Shown: piece by piece, positions 33,397 through 41,295 of the stretch
Numbering within the stretch: position 1 is the first letter of the stretch
How the letters are laid out: each line of letters begins with the position of its first letter
Assembly: GCF_947495665.1 (NCBI RefSeq)
Contig: NZ_CANLZV010000005.1
Coordinates: forward strand, 248,001 to 312,000
Direction: 5' to 3'
From: an uncultured Sunxiuqinia sp.
GTDB lineage: Bacteria > Bacteroidota > Bacteroidia > Bacteroidales > Prolixibacteraceae
DNA: 64,000 nt
Made by a program: the position numbers and the translations under genes
Notes under the pieces: generated by a model
Databases searched by the model: none
What the model was told of the DNA's origin: nothing
Seen by the model: the letters and a program-made list of their open reading frames with translations, nothing else

Positions 33397-34386
33397 TTAA
33401 GCATCTTTCTTCAACAGGTAGTTCCCATTCCGGATGTCGACTTTCAATCCGTGTGTTGTTGAAATCACTTCAAGGATAAAATCGAGGGGCTCTTTTTCAA
33501 AATGGGCATTTAAGAGCAGGTTGTCCAGGCTATGGTCTTCAATTTCAATATGAACCCGGTACACCTTGTTTAATTGTTTGATCACGTCGTTCAGTGAACT
33601 TTCGTTAAACACCAGCGTACGTGTTTTCCAGGCTAAAAAGTTGGGATCGGCATTTTGGCTTTTGATCAGTTGCTTGCTGGCGGTTAGAAGCGTTCCTTTG
33701 TCTCCCGGATCGAGAATGATATCCTCCATCGCTTGTTGCTTAGAGACTTGCACTTTGCCGGAGGCCACAATCACTTCAACCCGATCATTCTGCGGGTAGG
33801 CATTAACCGTAAAGCTGGTTCCCAGAACCTTGACGGTTGCTTCCCCCGCATGAATGATGAATGGTTTGTTGGGATTAGGTGTCACTTCGAAAAAGGCTTC
33901 ACCTTCAATAGAGACTTCCCGGTTTTCGTTGCCAAATTTGTCGGGATAATTAATTTTTGTATCCCGGTTCAGGGTGACTAATGTGCCATCCGACAGTTCA
34001 ATTTGAGAAAGTCCTGAATCGTCAACCACAACTTCGGCCATGTGTGCCTCGCTGTGCTTTTGTTGGCCAACCCAGTAGGCCGAACCGCCAATGAGGATGG
34101 CCAGAAGGACTGCTGCAGCAATTTTAAGCAACCGCAGCGGTATGAGCCGGCTAACTGGTTTGGCGCGTTCGGTGTGGATGTGTGTCTTTACCTGGCTGAA
34201 AGCCCGGGAGGTGTCGTATTTTTTGAGCTGAAGATGCAGATCAATTTTCTGTGCCAATCGACTCAGTTTTTCCTTTTCGGCTTCGTCAATTTCAGCTTGT
34301 TGGAAGGGCTCACCGGGTGCATCAAAAAGTTCCCGGGCCAATAATTCCCAATCCTTTTGCCTGATGTCTTTGTTTGTTTTCATCAC
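33397..34386 (-). CDS. FecR-family anti-sigma regulator
   Basis: 329-aa inner-membrane regulator. Cytoplasmic N-terminus (1-83), one TM helix about 84-106 (LLKIAAAVLLAILIGGSAYWVG), FecR domain about 118-215 (LSDGTLVTLNRDTKINYP, VSIEGEAFFEVTPNPNKPFII) and a DUF4974-like C-terminal domain about 250-325 (NESSLNDVIKQLNKVYRVHIEIED). It should bind the ECF sigma just upstream and release it on a periplasmic signal, commonly from an STN domain. Here STN domains occur in the two downstream exported proteins, not in a SusC receptor. Confidence 0.93.
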   Translation of the reverse strand: MMKTNKDIRQKDWELLARELFDAPGEPFQQAEIDEAEKEKLSRLAQKIDLHLQLKKYDTSRAFSQVKTHIHTERAKPVSRLIPLRLLKIAAAVLLAILIGGSAYWVGQQKHSEAHMAEVVVDDSGLSQIELSDGTLVTLNRDTKINYPDKFGNENREVSIEGEAFFEVTPNPNKPFIIHAGEATVKVLGTSFTVNAYPQNDRVEVIVASGKVQVSKQQAMEDIILDPGDKGTLLTASKQLIKSQNADPNFLAWKTRTLVFNESSLNDVIKQLNKVYRVHIEIEDHSLDNLLLNAHFEKEPLDFILEVISTTHGLKVDIRNGNYLLKKDA

Positions 34387-34420
34387 CTTAAAGACAAGCC
34401 AGAAGTAAGATACCCTGAAT

Positions 34421-35005
34421 TTATCGTTTGTTTATTTTAAACAGGGCTAGTCCGATGAAGTAGTCTTTGTAGTCGCTAAGCTTTTCGCGAAGTTGTTTTA
34501 AGGCAAGGCCCATGTGGGTTTCAACAGTTTTAACCGACAGGCCCATTTGGTCGGCAATTTCCTGGTATTTTAATCCTTGTTCGCGGCTAAGTTTAAAAAT
34601 TTGTCGGCGTTTCTCTGGAAGGGAGTTGATGCTTTCTTCGATCTTTTCCGCCAGTCCAACTTCCAGAAAATAGTCGGCCTCCTGGTATTCGCGAAGTGCT
34701 GTTTCTTTCATTTTTGAAGCATGTTTTTCCCGGATTTTGAGGTGCTGGATCCAGTTAATGCACTGGTTTTTTACTGAGCGAAACAAATAGCTTCTCAAGG
34801 AGCTGTTTATCGTCAGACTGTTACGTTGGCTCCACAGATAAACAAACAATTCCTGAACAATTTCTTCGGCTTTTTCGTCGTTGGATAAAACATGGCTGGC
34901 GTAAAGGCAAAGTGGCGCATAGTAAGCATTGAATAGGGTTTCAAACGCTTTTTCGTCGCCTTGTGTTAGCTTGTTAAAGAGGGCTTTCTCGTTGACTAGC
35001 ATCAT
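34421..35005 (-). CDS. ECF RNA polymerase sigma factor (FecI-like)
   Basis: 194 aa. Region 2 is FETLFNAYYAPLCLYASHVLSNDEKAEEIVQELFVYLW; region 4 has the helix-turn-helix KYQEIADQMGLSVKTVETHMGLALKQLREKL. LPEKRRQIFKLSREQGLKYQEIA is the Bacteroidota expansion-family linker. First gene of the reverse operon with FecR and three exported proteins. The two ATGs at its start (35005 and 35002) are equivalent. Confidence 0.93.
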   Translation of the reverse strand: MMLVNEKALFNKLTQGDEKAFETLFNAYYAPLCLYASHVLSNDEKAEEIVQELFVYLWSQRNSLTINSSLRSYLFRSVKNQCINWIQHLKIREKHASKMKETALREYQEADYFLEVGLAEKIEESINSLPEKRRQIFKLSREQGLKYQEIADQMGLSVKTVETHMGLALKQLREKLSDYKDYFIGLALFKINKR

Positions 35006-35065
35006 GCTTTTTACCTTCAGTCCATCTGATTTCAGGCTAAGGTATCAAAAAATACAGATGTTATG

Positions 35066-35083
35066 CAAAGAAAATATTCTTTG
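35066..35083. promoter_or_regulatory. Palindrome upstream of the ECF/FecR operon
   Basis: CAAAGA (35066-35071) and TCTTTG (35078-35083) form an 18-bp imperfect palindrome 61 bases before the sigma start, with TTTG elements reading out on both strands. It could be an operator or overlapping divergent promoter parts. Confidence 0.3.
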
Positions 35084-35183
35084 GAATAAAAGAATGCGGG
35101 GATAGGGTAGAAGCCGTGTTTTTTACATGAAGTACAGGTTTTATGGTAGGGGAGGTGAAATTGGCGATTGGATTTAGAACCAT

Positions 35184-35191
35184 TATTTTTG
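35184..35191 (+). promoter_or_regulatory. -7 box of the small outer-membrane protein gene
   Basis: TATTTTTG, 69 bases before the ATG at 35261. The remaining 35006-35183 shows no gene. Confidence 0.45.
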
Positions 35192-35260
35192 ATGCGTTGC
35201 TTGCAATTTCTGCAAGAAAAAATATTTGAGAAGAAATTACGAATTATAAAAAGAGATCGA

Positions 35261-35731
35261 ATGAGAAAGATAATTTTAGGATTTGCACTTAGCTTATTAT
35301 TGTCCGGAGCTGCCTGGGCGCATGATTACAACACCGGGATTGGTCTGCGAGGCGGTTTCTCGAGTGGGGTAACTGTGAAGCACTTTCTGAGTAACAATTC
35401 AGCATTGGAAGGAATTTTGTCAACCCGCTGGCAGGGCTTTAATCTGACTGGCTTGTATGAAGTGCATAACCATCCTTTTGCCGTTGATGGTTTGAGCTGG
35501 TATTATGGTTTTGGTGGACATCTCGGGTTTTGGGATGGCGACCATGTTAATTGGGGACATCATGATAAAACCTATACGGTGATTGGTATTGACGGAATTT
35601 TAGGGTTGGAATATAGTTTTGTAGAAGTTCCGTTTGCCTTAAGTTTGGACTGGAAACCGGCATGGAACGTATTTGGGCACTCCGGGTTTTGGGGTGATGG
35701 AGGAGCATTTTCAATCCGTTATACGTTTTAA
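35261..35731 (+). CDS. Small predicted outer-membrane beta-barrel protein
   Basis: 156 aa from the ATG at 35261: signal peptide MRKIILGFALSLLLSGAAWA, then a short glycine/aromatic-rich barrel-like sequence (GIGLRGGFSSGVTVKHFLSNNSALEGILSTRW ... YGFGGHLGFWDGDHVNWGHHDKTY) ending SIRYTF, an aromatic C-terminus typical of outer-membrane barrels. Upstream in-frame ATGs (35168, 35192) give no signal peptide at the N-terminus. Function unknown. The His/Trp-rich segment GHHDKTY is notable. Confidence 0.82.
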   Translation: MRKIILGFALSLLLSGAAWAHDYNTGIGLRGGFSSGVTVKHFLSNNSALEGILSTRWQGFNLTGLYEVHNHPFAVDGLSWYYGFGGHLGFWDGDHVNWGHHDKTYTVIGIDGILGLEYSFVEVPFALSLDWKPAWNVFGHSGFWGDGGAFSIRYTF

Positions 35732-35754
35732 GTGAAAATTTTTTCGATTTTTGC

Positions 35755-35784
35755 TTTGAGCTCAAAAAAAATCCATTACTTTTG
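35755..35784 (+). promoter_or_regulatory. Promoter of tRNA-Leu
   Basis: TTTG (35755-35758) and TACTTTTG (35777-35784) with an 18-base spacer, 14 bases before the tRNA; among the best -33/-7 matches in the window. Confidence 0.7.
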
Positions 35785-35798
35785 CAACGCTAATTCAA

Positions 35799-35882
35799 GC
35801 CCGGGTGGCGGAATTGGTAGACGCGCTGGATTCAAAATCCAGTTCTGGCAACAGAGTGCGGGTTCGATTCCCGCCCCGGGTA
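35799..35882 (+). tRNA. tRNA-Leu (anticodon CAA)
   Basis: The acceptor arm GCCCGGG (35799-35805) pairs with CCCGGGT (35875-35881; first pair G-U), discriminator A at 35882. The D arm begins TGGCGGAATTGGTAGACGC; the anticodon loop TTCAAAA lies in stem CTGGA/TCCAG, giving anticodon CAA (Leu UUG). A long variable arm and T arm GCGGG TTCGATT CCCGC confirm a class II tRNA. CCA is not encoded. Confidence 0.95.
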
Positions 35883-35888
35883 CAACAA

Positions 35889-35922
35889 ACGCCTGACTAT
35901 TTAACGATAGTCGGGCGTTTTT
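35889..35922 (+). terminator. Terminator of tRNA-Leu
   Basis: ACGCCTGACTAT (35889-35900) pairs with ATAGTCGGGCGT (35907-35918), 12 bp with one G-U, loop TTAACG, then a T tract. Confidence 0.85.
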
Positions 35923-36083
35923 GCTTTAAGGTGCAAAGATCCAGTGAGTTAAACTTGAAACTGCCTTTGTCAGCTCTCCCCGCGTTTTTATAACGCCTCC
36001 TTTTTAACCTTTTTTAAGCCCGATGTTCTTGCTTTGATCTTTCAAATTCACTTATTTCCACCAAAGTTAAACACTAGTTAGAA

Positions 36084-36776
36084 ATGGAAAACAATAAATT
36101 GTCAGATGAAGCCTACTTGTTTGAAGGTTTGACTGAAATGCACTTCACGTCTAAAGACCTTCAAGTTATCCGCTCATTAATTGAAACTCAAAATTTATAT
36201 GCAGCCGCTATTCGTGAAATAAGAACCAAACTTGAGAACCTGAACGATGAGTTTAAGTACACCAAGGACAGGAACCCCATTCATGAAATTAAATCGCGTG
36301 TGAAGTCGCCCCGAAGCATTATGAAAAAATTGCACAAGCGAGGGCTGGAAATGAGTGTTGAATCGGCCCGAAAGAACCTGACAGACATTGCCGGAGTGCG
36401 GGTGATTTGTCCTTATATTCATGATATTTATCTTATTGCCAATCTGTTGTCTTCACAGTCCGATATTGAGTTGATCCGGAAGTCTGATTACATTGAAAAC
36501 CCCAAGCCCAATGGTTATCGGAGTCTGCATCTGATTGTTACAATTCCTGTCTTTCTATCGGAGCGCACAGAGATGGTAAGTGTTGAAGTTCAGATACGGA
36601 CGATTGCGATGGATTTTTGGGCCTCGCTGGAACACGAATTGGCCTATAAGTTCTTGAATAATAAGCCGGAAGATGTTTCTGAAGAGTTGAAAGAATGTGC
36701 TGACGTTATTGCGAATACCGATACCAGAATGCAGCAACTATTTAACAGGATTCATCACGATGCACTTGAAGAATAA
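36084..36776 (+). CDS. Small alarmone synthetase (RelQ-type GTP pyrophosphokinase)
   Basis: Transfers pyrophosphate from ATP to GDP/GTP to make (p)ppGpp. 230 aa, the single synthetase domain without HD hydrolase, TGS or ACT domains. Core motifs: RVKSPRSIMKKLHKRG, LTDIAGVRVICPYIHDIY, NPKPNGYRSLHLIV and VEVQIRTIAMDFWASLEHELAYK. Starts with ATG at 36084. Stand-alone synthetases usually respond at the transcriptional level, but no promoter box was recognised. Not in an evident operon. Confidence 0.9.
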   Translation: MENNKLSDEAYLFEGLTEMHFTSKDLQVIRSLIETQNLYAAAIREIRTKLENLNDEFKYTKDRNPIHEIKSRVKSPRSIMKKLHKRGLEMSVESARKNLTDIAGVRVICPYIHDIYLIANLLSSQSDIELIRKSDYIENPKPNGYRSLHLIVTIPVFLSERTEMVSVEVQIRTIAMDFWASLEHELAYKFLNNKPEDVSEELKECADVIANTDTRMQQLFNRIHHDALEE

Positions 36777-36990
36777 GACAAGGCAGAAAGTATGATGGAG
36801 CGATGAAAGAGGCTCAGAGTTGAACCGGCTTCGTGAATTGTGAACGGATTAGGCTGTGAATGTACTGGCTAAGGGTGTGCTGCACGCAAGGTTCTTTAAG
36901 GGAGCTGAGCGTATAGGCTGACTGAAAATGGAGGTGTTCTTCGATTTTCAAAAAATAAATACAACTATGGTATTTAAATAAATCTTTCAA

Positions 36991-36998
36991 TATCTTTG
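36991..36998 (+). promoter_or_regulatory. -7 box of the receiver-domain gene
   Basis: TATCTTTG, exact consensus, 29 bases before the ATG at 37028; an AAAGGAG-like ribosome site (37006-37012) follows. The remaining 36777-36990 shows nothing I can support. Confidence 0.6.
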
Positions 36999-37027
36999 AT
37001 TAAATAAAGGAGATTAATCACGAAGCA

Positions 37028-37402
37028 ATGACAATAGTTGACAACCCTAAAATTCTTATCGCCGAAGATGTTGAGTCGAATTACCTGTACTTAAGTGCTG
37101 TATTGAGCAAAATTAAAGCAACGATTTATTGGGCAAAGAATGGTAAAGAGGCTGTCGATATCTTCAAGAAGGAAGCTATTGATTTGGTGTTGATGGATCT
37201 TCAGATGCCTGAAATGAATGGTTATGAGGCAACAAAAATCATGAAGTCCATTGATCCGGACTTGCCTATTGTGGCACAAACCGCCTTTGCTATGTCCGAT
37301 GACCGGGAGAAAGCCCTGGAAGCCGGATGTGACGATTACCTGGCCAAACCCATTAAATCCAAAGATCTTTTAAATACGGTGGAAAAATTTATTCACGTTT
37401 GA
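37028..37402 (+). CDS. Single-domain response regulator
   Basis: 124 aa consisting only of a receiver domain: ILIAEDVESNY (acid pair), phospho-Asp in LVLMDLQMPEMNGYEA, switch Thr in VAQTAFA, and Lys in YLAKPIKS. No output domain, like CheY or hybrid-kinase receivers, so it works through protein contacts or a phosphorelay. No kinase nearby. A purine-rich ribosome site (AAAGGAG) precedes it, uncommon for this phylum. Confidence 0.9.
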   Translation: MTIVDNPKILIAEDVESNYLYLSAVLSKIKATIYWAKNGKEAVDIFKKEAIDLVLMDLQMPEMNGYEATKIMKSIDPDLPIVAQTAFAMSDDREKALEAGCDDYLAKPIKSKDLLNTVEKFIHV

Positions 37403-37429
37403 TAATTTTAGCTGAAATTAAAGATGAAG

Positions 37430-37463
37430 CGTTCATTTCGAAATCAGGAATGAACGTTTTTTT
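37430..37463 (+). terminator. Terminator after the receiver gene
   Basis: CGTTCATT (37430-37437) pairs with AATGAACG (37449-37456), then seven Ts. Confidence 0.75.
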
Positions 37464-37498
37464 GTAATTGATTCAGCAATTTGCGACTGATGATTTAT

Positions 37499-37506
37499 TA
37501 CTTTTG
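37499..37506 (+). promoter_or_regulatory. -7 box of the dCMP deaminase gene
   Basis: TACTTTTG, exact consensus, 21 bases before the ATG. Confidence 0.55.
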
Positions 37507-37527
37507 GACAATTAATTAATTCATCTG

Positions 37528-37953
37528 ATGGAAAAGAAACAATTTTTACTTGATCAACGATATTTGAAAATGGCTTCAATCTGGGCCAAGAATTCGTATT
37601 GCAAGCGGCGCCAGGTCGGTGCACTTTTAGTTAAAGATAAGATGATCATATCGGATGGATACAATGGAACTCCTTCTGGTTTTGAGAATGTTTGTGAAGA
37701 CGAAAATAATCTGACCAAACCCTATGTGCTGCATGCCGAAGCCAATGCGATAAGCAAAGTCGCCAAATCGAACAACAGCAGTGAGGGCGCGACCATGTAT
37801 GTTACTTCGTCTCCTTGTCTTGAATGTTCCAAGTTGATCATTCAGGCTGGTATTAAGCGGGTTGTTTTTACCGATAACTATCGTCTGGAGGATGGAATAA
37901 CCCTGTTGAAACGAGCCGATATCGATGTGGTTCAGGTTGAAATAGAAGAATAG
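37528..37953 (+). CDS. Deoxycytidylate deaminase family protein
   Basis: Zinc-dependent deaminase, 141 aa, most like dCMP deaminase / ComEB, which makes dUMP for thymidylate synthesis. Zinc and catalytic residues are in HAEANAI and SSPCLECSKLIIQAGI; the substrate-loop GYNGTPSGFENVC is typical. ctpA starts only 7 bases after its stop, so they form an operon of functionally unrelated genes. Confidence 0.92.
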   Translation: MEKKQFLLDQRYLKMASIWAKNSYCKRRQVGALLVKDKMIISDGYNGTPSGFENVCEDENNLTKPYVLHAEANAISKVAKSNNSSEGATMYVTSSPCLECSKLIIQAGIKRVVFTDNYRLEDGITLLKRADIDVVQVEIEE

Positions 37954-37960
37954 AAAAGTC

Positions 37961-39595
37961 ATGAACAGAAAACAGATAAGCATATACTTACCCATTCTAA
38001 TTGCTGTTTCAGTGATTATTGGAATCATTCTGGGCAACAACCTGAGTCAGCTTCACCAACCATCGCTTCAGAACTTGACGCCTCCCCGGGGAAACAAGCT
38101 GAGCACCATTGTTGAGCTGATCAATCAGGCCTATGTTGATTCTGTAGAAACCGATGAATTGGTAGAGAAAACCATTCCGGAGTTGCTGAAAAACCTGGAT
38201 CCGCACACGGCTTATATTCCGGCCCGCGACATGCAGGAAGTGCATGAAGAGATGCAGGGAAACTTTGGGGGGATTGGTGTGCAGTTTTCTATTCATAACG
38301 ATACTGTTCAGGTTATTGATGTGGTTTCGGGCGGACCTTCTTCTAAACTCGGCATTTTGCCGGGCGACCGCATTGTTACGGTCAACGACTCGGTGATTGC
38401 CGGCATTGATATTAAAAACCAGGATGTGCTTACCGTGCTTCGGGGCGAAAAAGGCACAAAGGTGCGGATTGGCATAAAACGTCGGTCGATTGATGAGTTA
38501 ATTGAATTTGAAATTACCCGCGGCGACATTCCAATTTACAGCATCGACGTGAGTTATATGATTGATGACAGCACCGGATTTATTAAAGTGAACCGTTTTG
38601 CAGAGAAAACTTATGATGAGTTCATCAATGGTATTTCCAAACTAAAAGCCGAAGGGGCCGAGAAGTTTATTATTGATTTACGTGGAAACCCAGGAGGTTA
38701 CCTGGCTTCTGTGGTAAGTATGGTTAACGAATTTTTATCGGAAGGGAAGTTGATTGTTTATACCGAAGGGAAATCGCAACCGCGAAAAACATACACGTCA
38801 ACCGAAAGTGGAATCGTTAAGGATAAAGAAGTCATTGTACTTATTGATGAATATTCGGCATCGGCCAGCGAGATTTTTGCCGGTGCTATTCAGGATAATG
38901 ACCGCGGAATTGTGGTTGGACGTCGTTCGTTTGGTAAAGGTCTGGTGCAGGAACAGATTCCTTTCCGCGACGGTTCAGCGCTTCGCCTAACGGTTGCCCG
39001 TTACTACACGCCAAGTGGTAGAAGTATTCAGAAACCTTACGAAGAAGGCAATATGGACTATTATCACGACATCATTAACCGGGCCGAGCATGGCGAGTTT
39101 CAGGTGGCGGACAGCATTCATTTTGCCGATTCGCTGAAGTATGAAACTGCTGGAGGTCGAATCGTTTACGGTGGTGGTGGCATTATGCCCGATTACTTTG
39201 TTTCGGCCGATACCACGGGCTATTCCGGTTACTTTTCGAAGATTACTCAAAAAGCCTTGGTTTACCATTTTGCGTTCCAATACAGCGATGAACACCGAGA
39301 GCAGCTCAACATGTTGAAAACGGCCGCCGAATTTGTTGACTACCTCGACAAAAAACAGATTATGAATCAATTTGTGGCCTATGCCGAGAAGGAAGGTGTC
39401 AAGCGCGATTCGAAAGGCCTTAAAGCCAGCGGTAAAATTATCGAAACCCAGATTAAAGCCTACATTGCCCGAAATATCATCGGCGAGGAAGGCTTCTTCC
39501 CAATTATTAAGGATATTGATGAAACACTGAAGGAGGCTATTCGCCTTTCGCATTCAAAAAAACAATTAAGTCAGTTGCTGGCTGTAACAAATTAG
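37961..39595 (+). CDS. S41 family carboxyl-terminal processing protease (CtpA/Prc-like)
   Basis: 544-aa periplasmic serine protease. N-terminal membrane anchor or signal (ISIYLPILIAVSVIIGIILGNNL), PDZ domain (VVSGGPSSKLGILPGDRIVTVNDSVI), then the S41 domain with substrate groove LRGNPGGYLASVV, catalytic Ser in EYSASASEIFAGAIQD and catalytic Lys in GRRSFGKGLVQEQ. The C-terminal 100 residues are the Bacteroidota-type extension. It precedes the ECF sigma gene by 40 bases; the sigma promoter -35 overlaps its last codons, so a regulatory link is possible. Confidence 0.94.
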   Translation: MNRKQISIYLPILIAVSVIIGIILGNNLSQLHQPSLQNLTPPRGNKLSTIVELINQAYVDSVETDELVEKTIPELLKNLDPHTAYIPARDMQEVHEEMQGNFGGIGVQFSIHNDTVQVIDVVSGGPSSKLGILPGDRIVTVNDSVIAGIDIKNQDVLTVLRGEKGTKVRIGIKRRSIDELIEFEITRGDIPIYSIDVSYMIDDSTGFIKVNRFAEKTYDEFINGISKLKAEGAEKFIIDLRGNPGGYLASVVSMVNEFLSEGKLIVYTEGKSQPRKTYTSTESGIVKDKEVIVLIDEYSASASEIFAGAIQDNDRGIVVGRRSFGKGLVQEQIPFRDGSALRLTVARYYTPSGRSIQKPYEEGNMDYYHDIINRAEHGEFQVADSIHFADSLKYETAGGRIVYGGGGIMPDYFVSADTTGYSGYFSKITQKALVYHFAFQYSDEHREQLNMLKTAAEFVDYLDKKQIMNQFVAYAEKEGVKRDSKGLKASGKIIETQIKAYIARNIIGEEGFFPIIKDIDETLKEAIRLSHSKKQLSQLLAVTN

Positions 39596-39611
39596 TCGTT
39601 TGGTCGTCCTA
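39583..39611 (+). promoter_or_regulatory. ECF-type promoter P1 before the second sigma gene
   Basis: TGTAAC (39583-39588), 16-base spacer, CGTCCTA (39605-39611), 24 bases before the sigma ATG. The same bipartite motif recurs at 41177-41206 with a 17-base spacer, and resembles known ECF promoters with a TGTAAC -35 and a CGTC/CGAC -10. Suggests autoregulation. Confidence 0.65.
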
Positions 39612-39635
39612 AGGTTGTAATGACCTTATGAAAGA

Positions 39636-40121
39636 ATGACCGTTGACGATTATAATCAAGCCGTAAATTGGCATGCCGATGCTGTTTTTCGATTTGTACT
39701 GAAGAATATCAAGGATGAAGAGAAAGCCCGGGATATTGTTCAGGACAGTTTCGAGAAACTATGGATGCATTTGTATTCGGTAGATGCCGCTAAGGTTAAG
39801 TCGTATTTGTTTTCAACGGCTTATCATCGTACCATCGATGTGATTCGGAAAGACCAGCGCCAGGTGAGTTGCGAGGAGTCGCAGCTTCCCGAAGAGGGGC
39901 ATTCCACCCATTACTCTGATGTTGGAGAAGTGCTGGAGCATGCCATTAAACAGTTATCCGATGATCAGCGTGCGGTGCTACTCTTGCGTGATTATGAAGG
40001 CTATTCGTACAAAGAAATCAGCGACATAACCGCGCTTAGCGAAGCTCAGGTTAAGGTATACATTTACCGGGCCCGGGTGTTTCTGAAAAATTATATTGGG
40101 AAATTAGATGTGCTTGTTTGA
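39636..40121 (+). CDS. ECF RNA polymerase sigma factor
   Basis: 161 aa. Region 2: AVFRFVLKNIKDEEKARDIVQDSFEKLWMHL; region 4: LSDDQRAVLLLRDYEGYSYKEISDITALSEAQVKVYIYRARVFLKNYI. Distinct from the FecI-type factor at 34.4 kb: followed not by FecR but by a membrane protein of the anti-sigma type 3 bases later, then an outer-membrane protein. Likely autoregulated through the promoter just upstream. Confidence 0.93.
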   Translation: MTVDDYNQAVNWHADAVFRFVLKNIKDEEKARDIVQDSFEKLWMHLYSVDAAKVKSYLFSTAYHRTIDVIRKDQRQVSCEESQLPEEGHSTHYSDVGEVLEHAIKQLSDDQRAVLLLRDYEGYSYKEISDITALSEAQVKVYIYRARVFLKNYIGKLDVLV

Positions 40122-40124
40122 ACC

Positions 40125-41174
40125 ATGAATATTAACCGATCCAATTACGAAATTTATTTTCTGGATTATCTGGATGGTAATCTGCCGGATAGTCAGGTCG
40201 ATGATTTCCTGGACTTTTTGGCGAATAATCCCGACTTGAACGAAGAGCTGAAAGCGGTTTCGTCGATTCGGGTTCCGGTTGATGAGCGCATGTTCCCGAA
40301 TAAGAAGGCCCTTTTGAAAAAGGAAATTACGGAAGAATCTTCGTTCGATTACCGGGCGGTTGCCTTTTTGGAAAACGATTTGGAAGAAGACGATAAACTC
40401 GCTTTTTTAAGGGAGTTGACCACTGATCCCCAAAAGGAGCAGCAATTCGATTTGCTTTTGAAAACCCAGCTGAAGCCAGACAATTCCATTCAGTTCAGCA
40501 ATAAAAAGTCTCTGTATAAAAAGCCGGCGCGAAAAGTTGTTTTGTTATGGGGAAGCCTGGTGGCTGCTGCCCTGGTTCTGCTTTTTGCGGTATGGGCTGT
40601 TTGGGATACGGAGTTTAAGAAGGAACAGACAATTCAATACACCGATCAGGTTACGCCAGCAATGGAGCCAACAACTTCGAAAGAAAAGGAACAGCTGGCA
40701 AGTCGTCCGGCAACAACTCCTGAAGAAACAGCTGCAGAATCAAAGGGACAAACCGTAATGCCAAAGGAGCCAGTAGCACCCATTCAGCCTCAATTAGCCA
40801 GACAGGAACCTGTAGCAACGGATCGGCTACAGCCTAAGCGGGAAGAAGTTCCTCAAAAGTTGACTCCGATTTCAAGCCGGTTGGAACTACCAGACAGTAG
40901 TGCGCCTGTTGCCTTGGCAGGGACGACCAAGCAGGCCGAACCGTTGTCCCCCGACTATCTTACGGTTGACGAATACCTGGCTCAAAAAGTATTGCACAAG
41001 GCCAAAGATGAACCCCTGAAGTTTTCGGACCTGGTTAATGCCGGACTGAATGTCGTTTCTTCGGTGAGTAGCGAGCGGTTGGACTACGAAACCAATGAAA
41101 AGGGAAAACTTTCAGAGATCAGTTTGAATACCCGATTGCTGGCCTTTTCCATTCCGCTGAAAAAAGAGCGCTAA
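40125..41174 (+). CDS. Predicted membrane anti-sigma-type protein
   Basis: 349 aa, not assigned to a named family. Cytoplasmic N-terminus with the pattern INRSNYEIYFLDYLDGNLPDSQVDDFLDFLANNPDL, frequent in Bacteroidota proteins encoded next to ECF sigmas; one TM helix about 137-160 (VVLLWGSLVAAALVLLFAVWAVW); a low-complexity Pro/Glu/Thr/Gln periplasmic linker (about 168-270), then a C-terminal domain. Coupled to the sigma gene (3-base gap). An anti-sigma role is inferred from topology and position. Confidence 0.75.
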   Translation: MNINRSNYEIYFLDYLDGNLPDSQVDDFLDFLANNPDLNEELKAVSSIRVPVDERMFPNKKALLKKEITEESSFDYRAVAFLENDLEEDDKLAFLRELTTDPQKEQQFDLLLKTQLKPDNSIQFSNKKSLYKKPARKVVLLWGSLVAAALVLLFAVWAVWDTEFKKEQTIQYTDQVTPAMEPTTSKEKEQLASRPATTPEETAAESKGQTVMPKEPVAPIQPQLARQEPVATDRLQPKREEVPQKLTPISSRLELPDSSAPVALAGTTKQAEPLSPDYLTVDEYLAQKVLHKAKDEPLKFSDLVNAGLNVVSSVSSERLDYETNEKGKLSEISLNTRLLAFSIPLKKER

Positions 41175-41176
41175 GC

Positions 41177-41206
41177 TGTAACTTTTTTTAACAGTTGGCC
41201 GTCCTA
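41177..41206 (+). promoter_or_regulatory. ECF-type promoter P2 before the outer-membrane protein gene
   Basis: TGTAAC (41177-41182), 17-base spacer, CGTCCTA (41200-41206). It sits directly after the anti-sigma stop and 89 bases before the ATG at 41296. Same core as P1. Confidence 0.62.
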
Positions 41207-41295
41207 CTCCTGAAAGCAATTAAACAATGATTAGTGGTTGACTACTCCTGGCCAGGAAGAAAACAAACACCATGTAACACGCTAAATTGAAAAAG

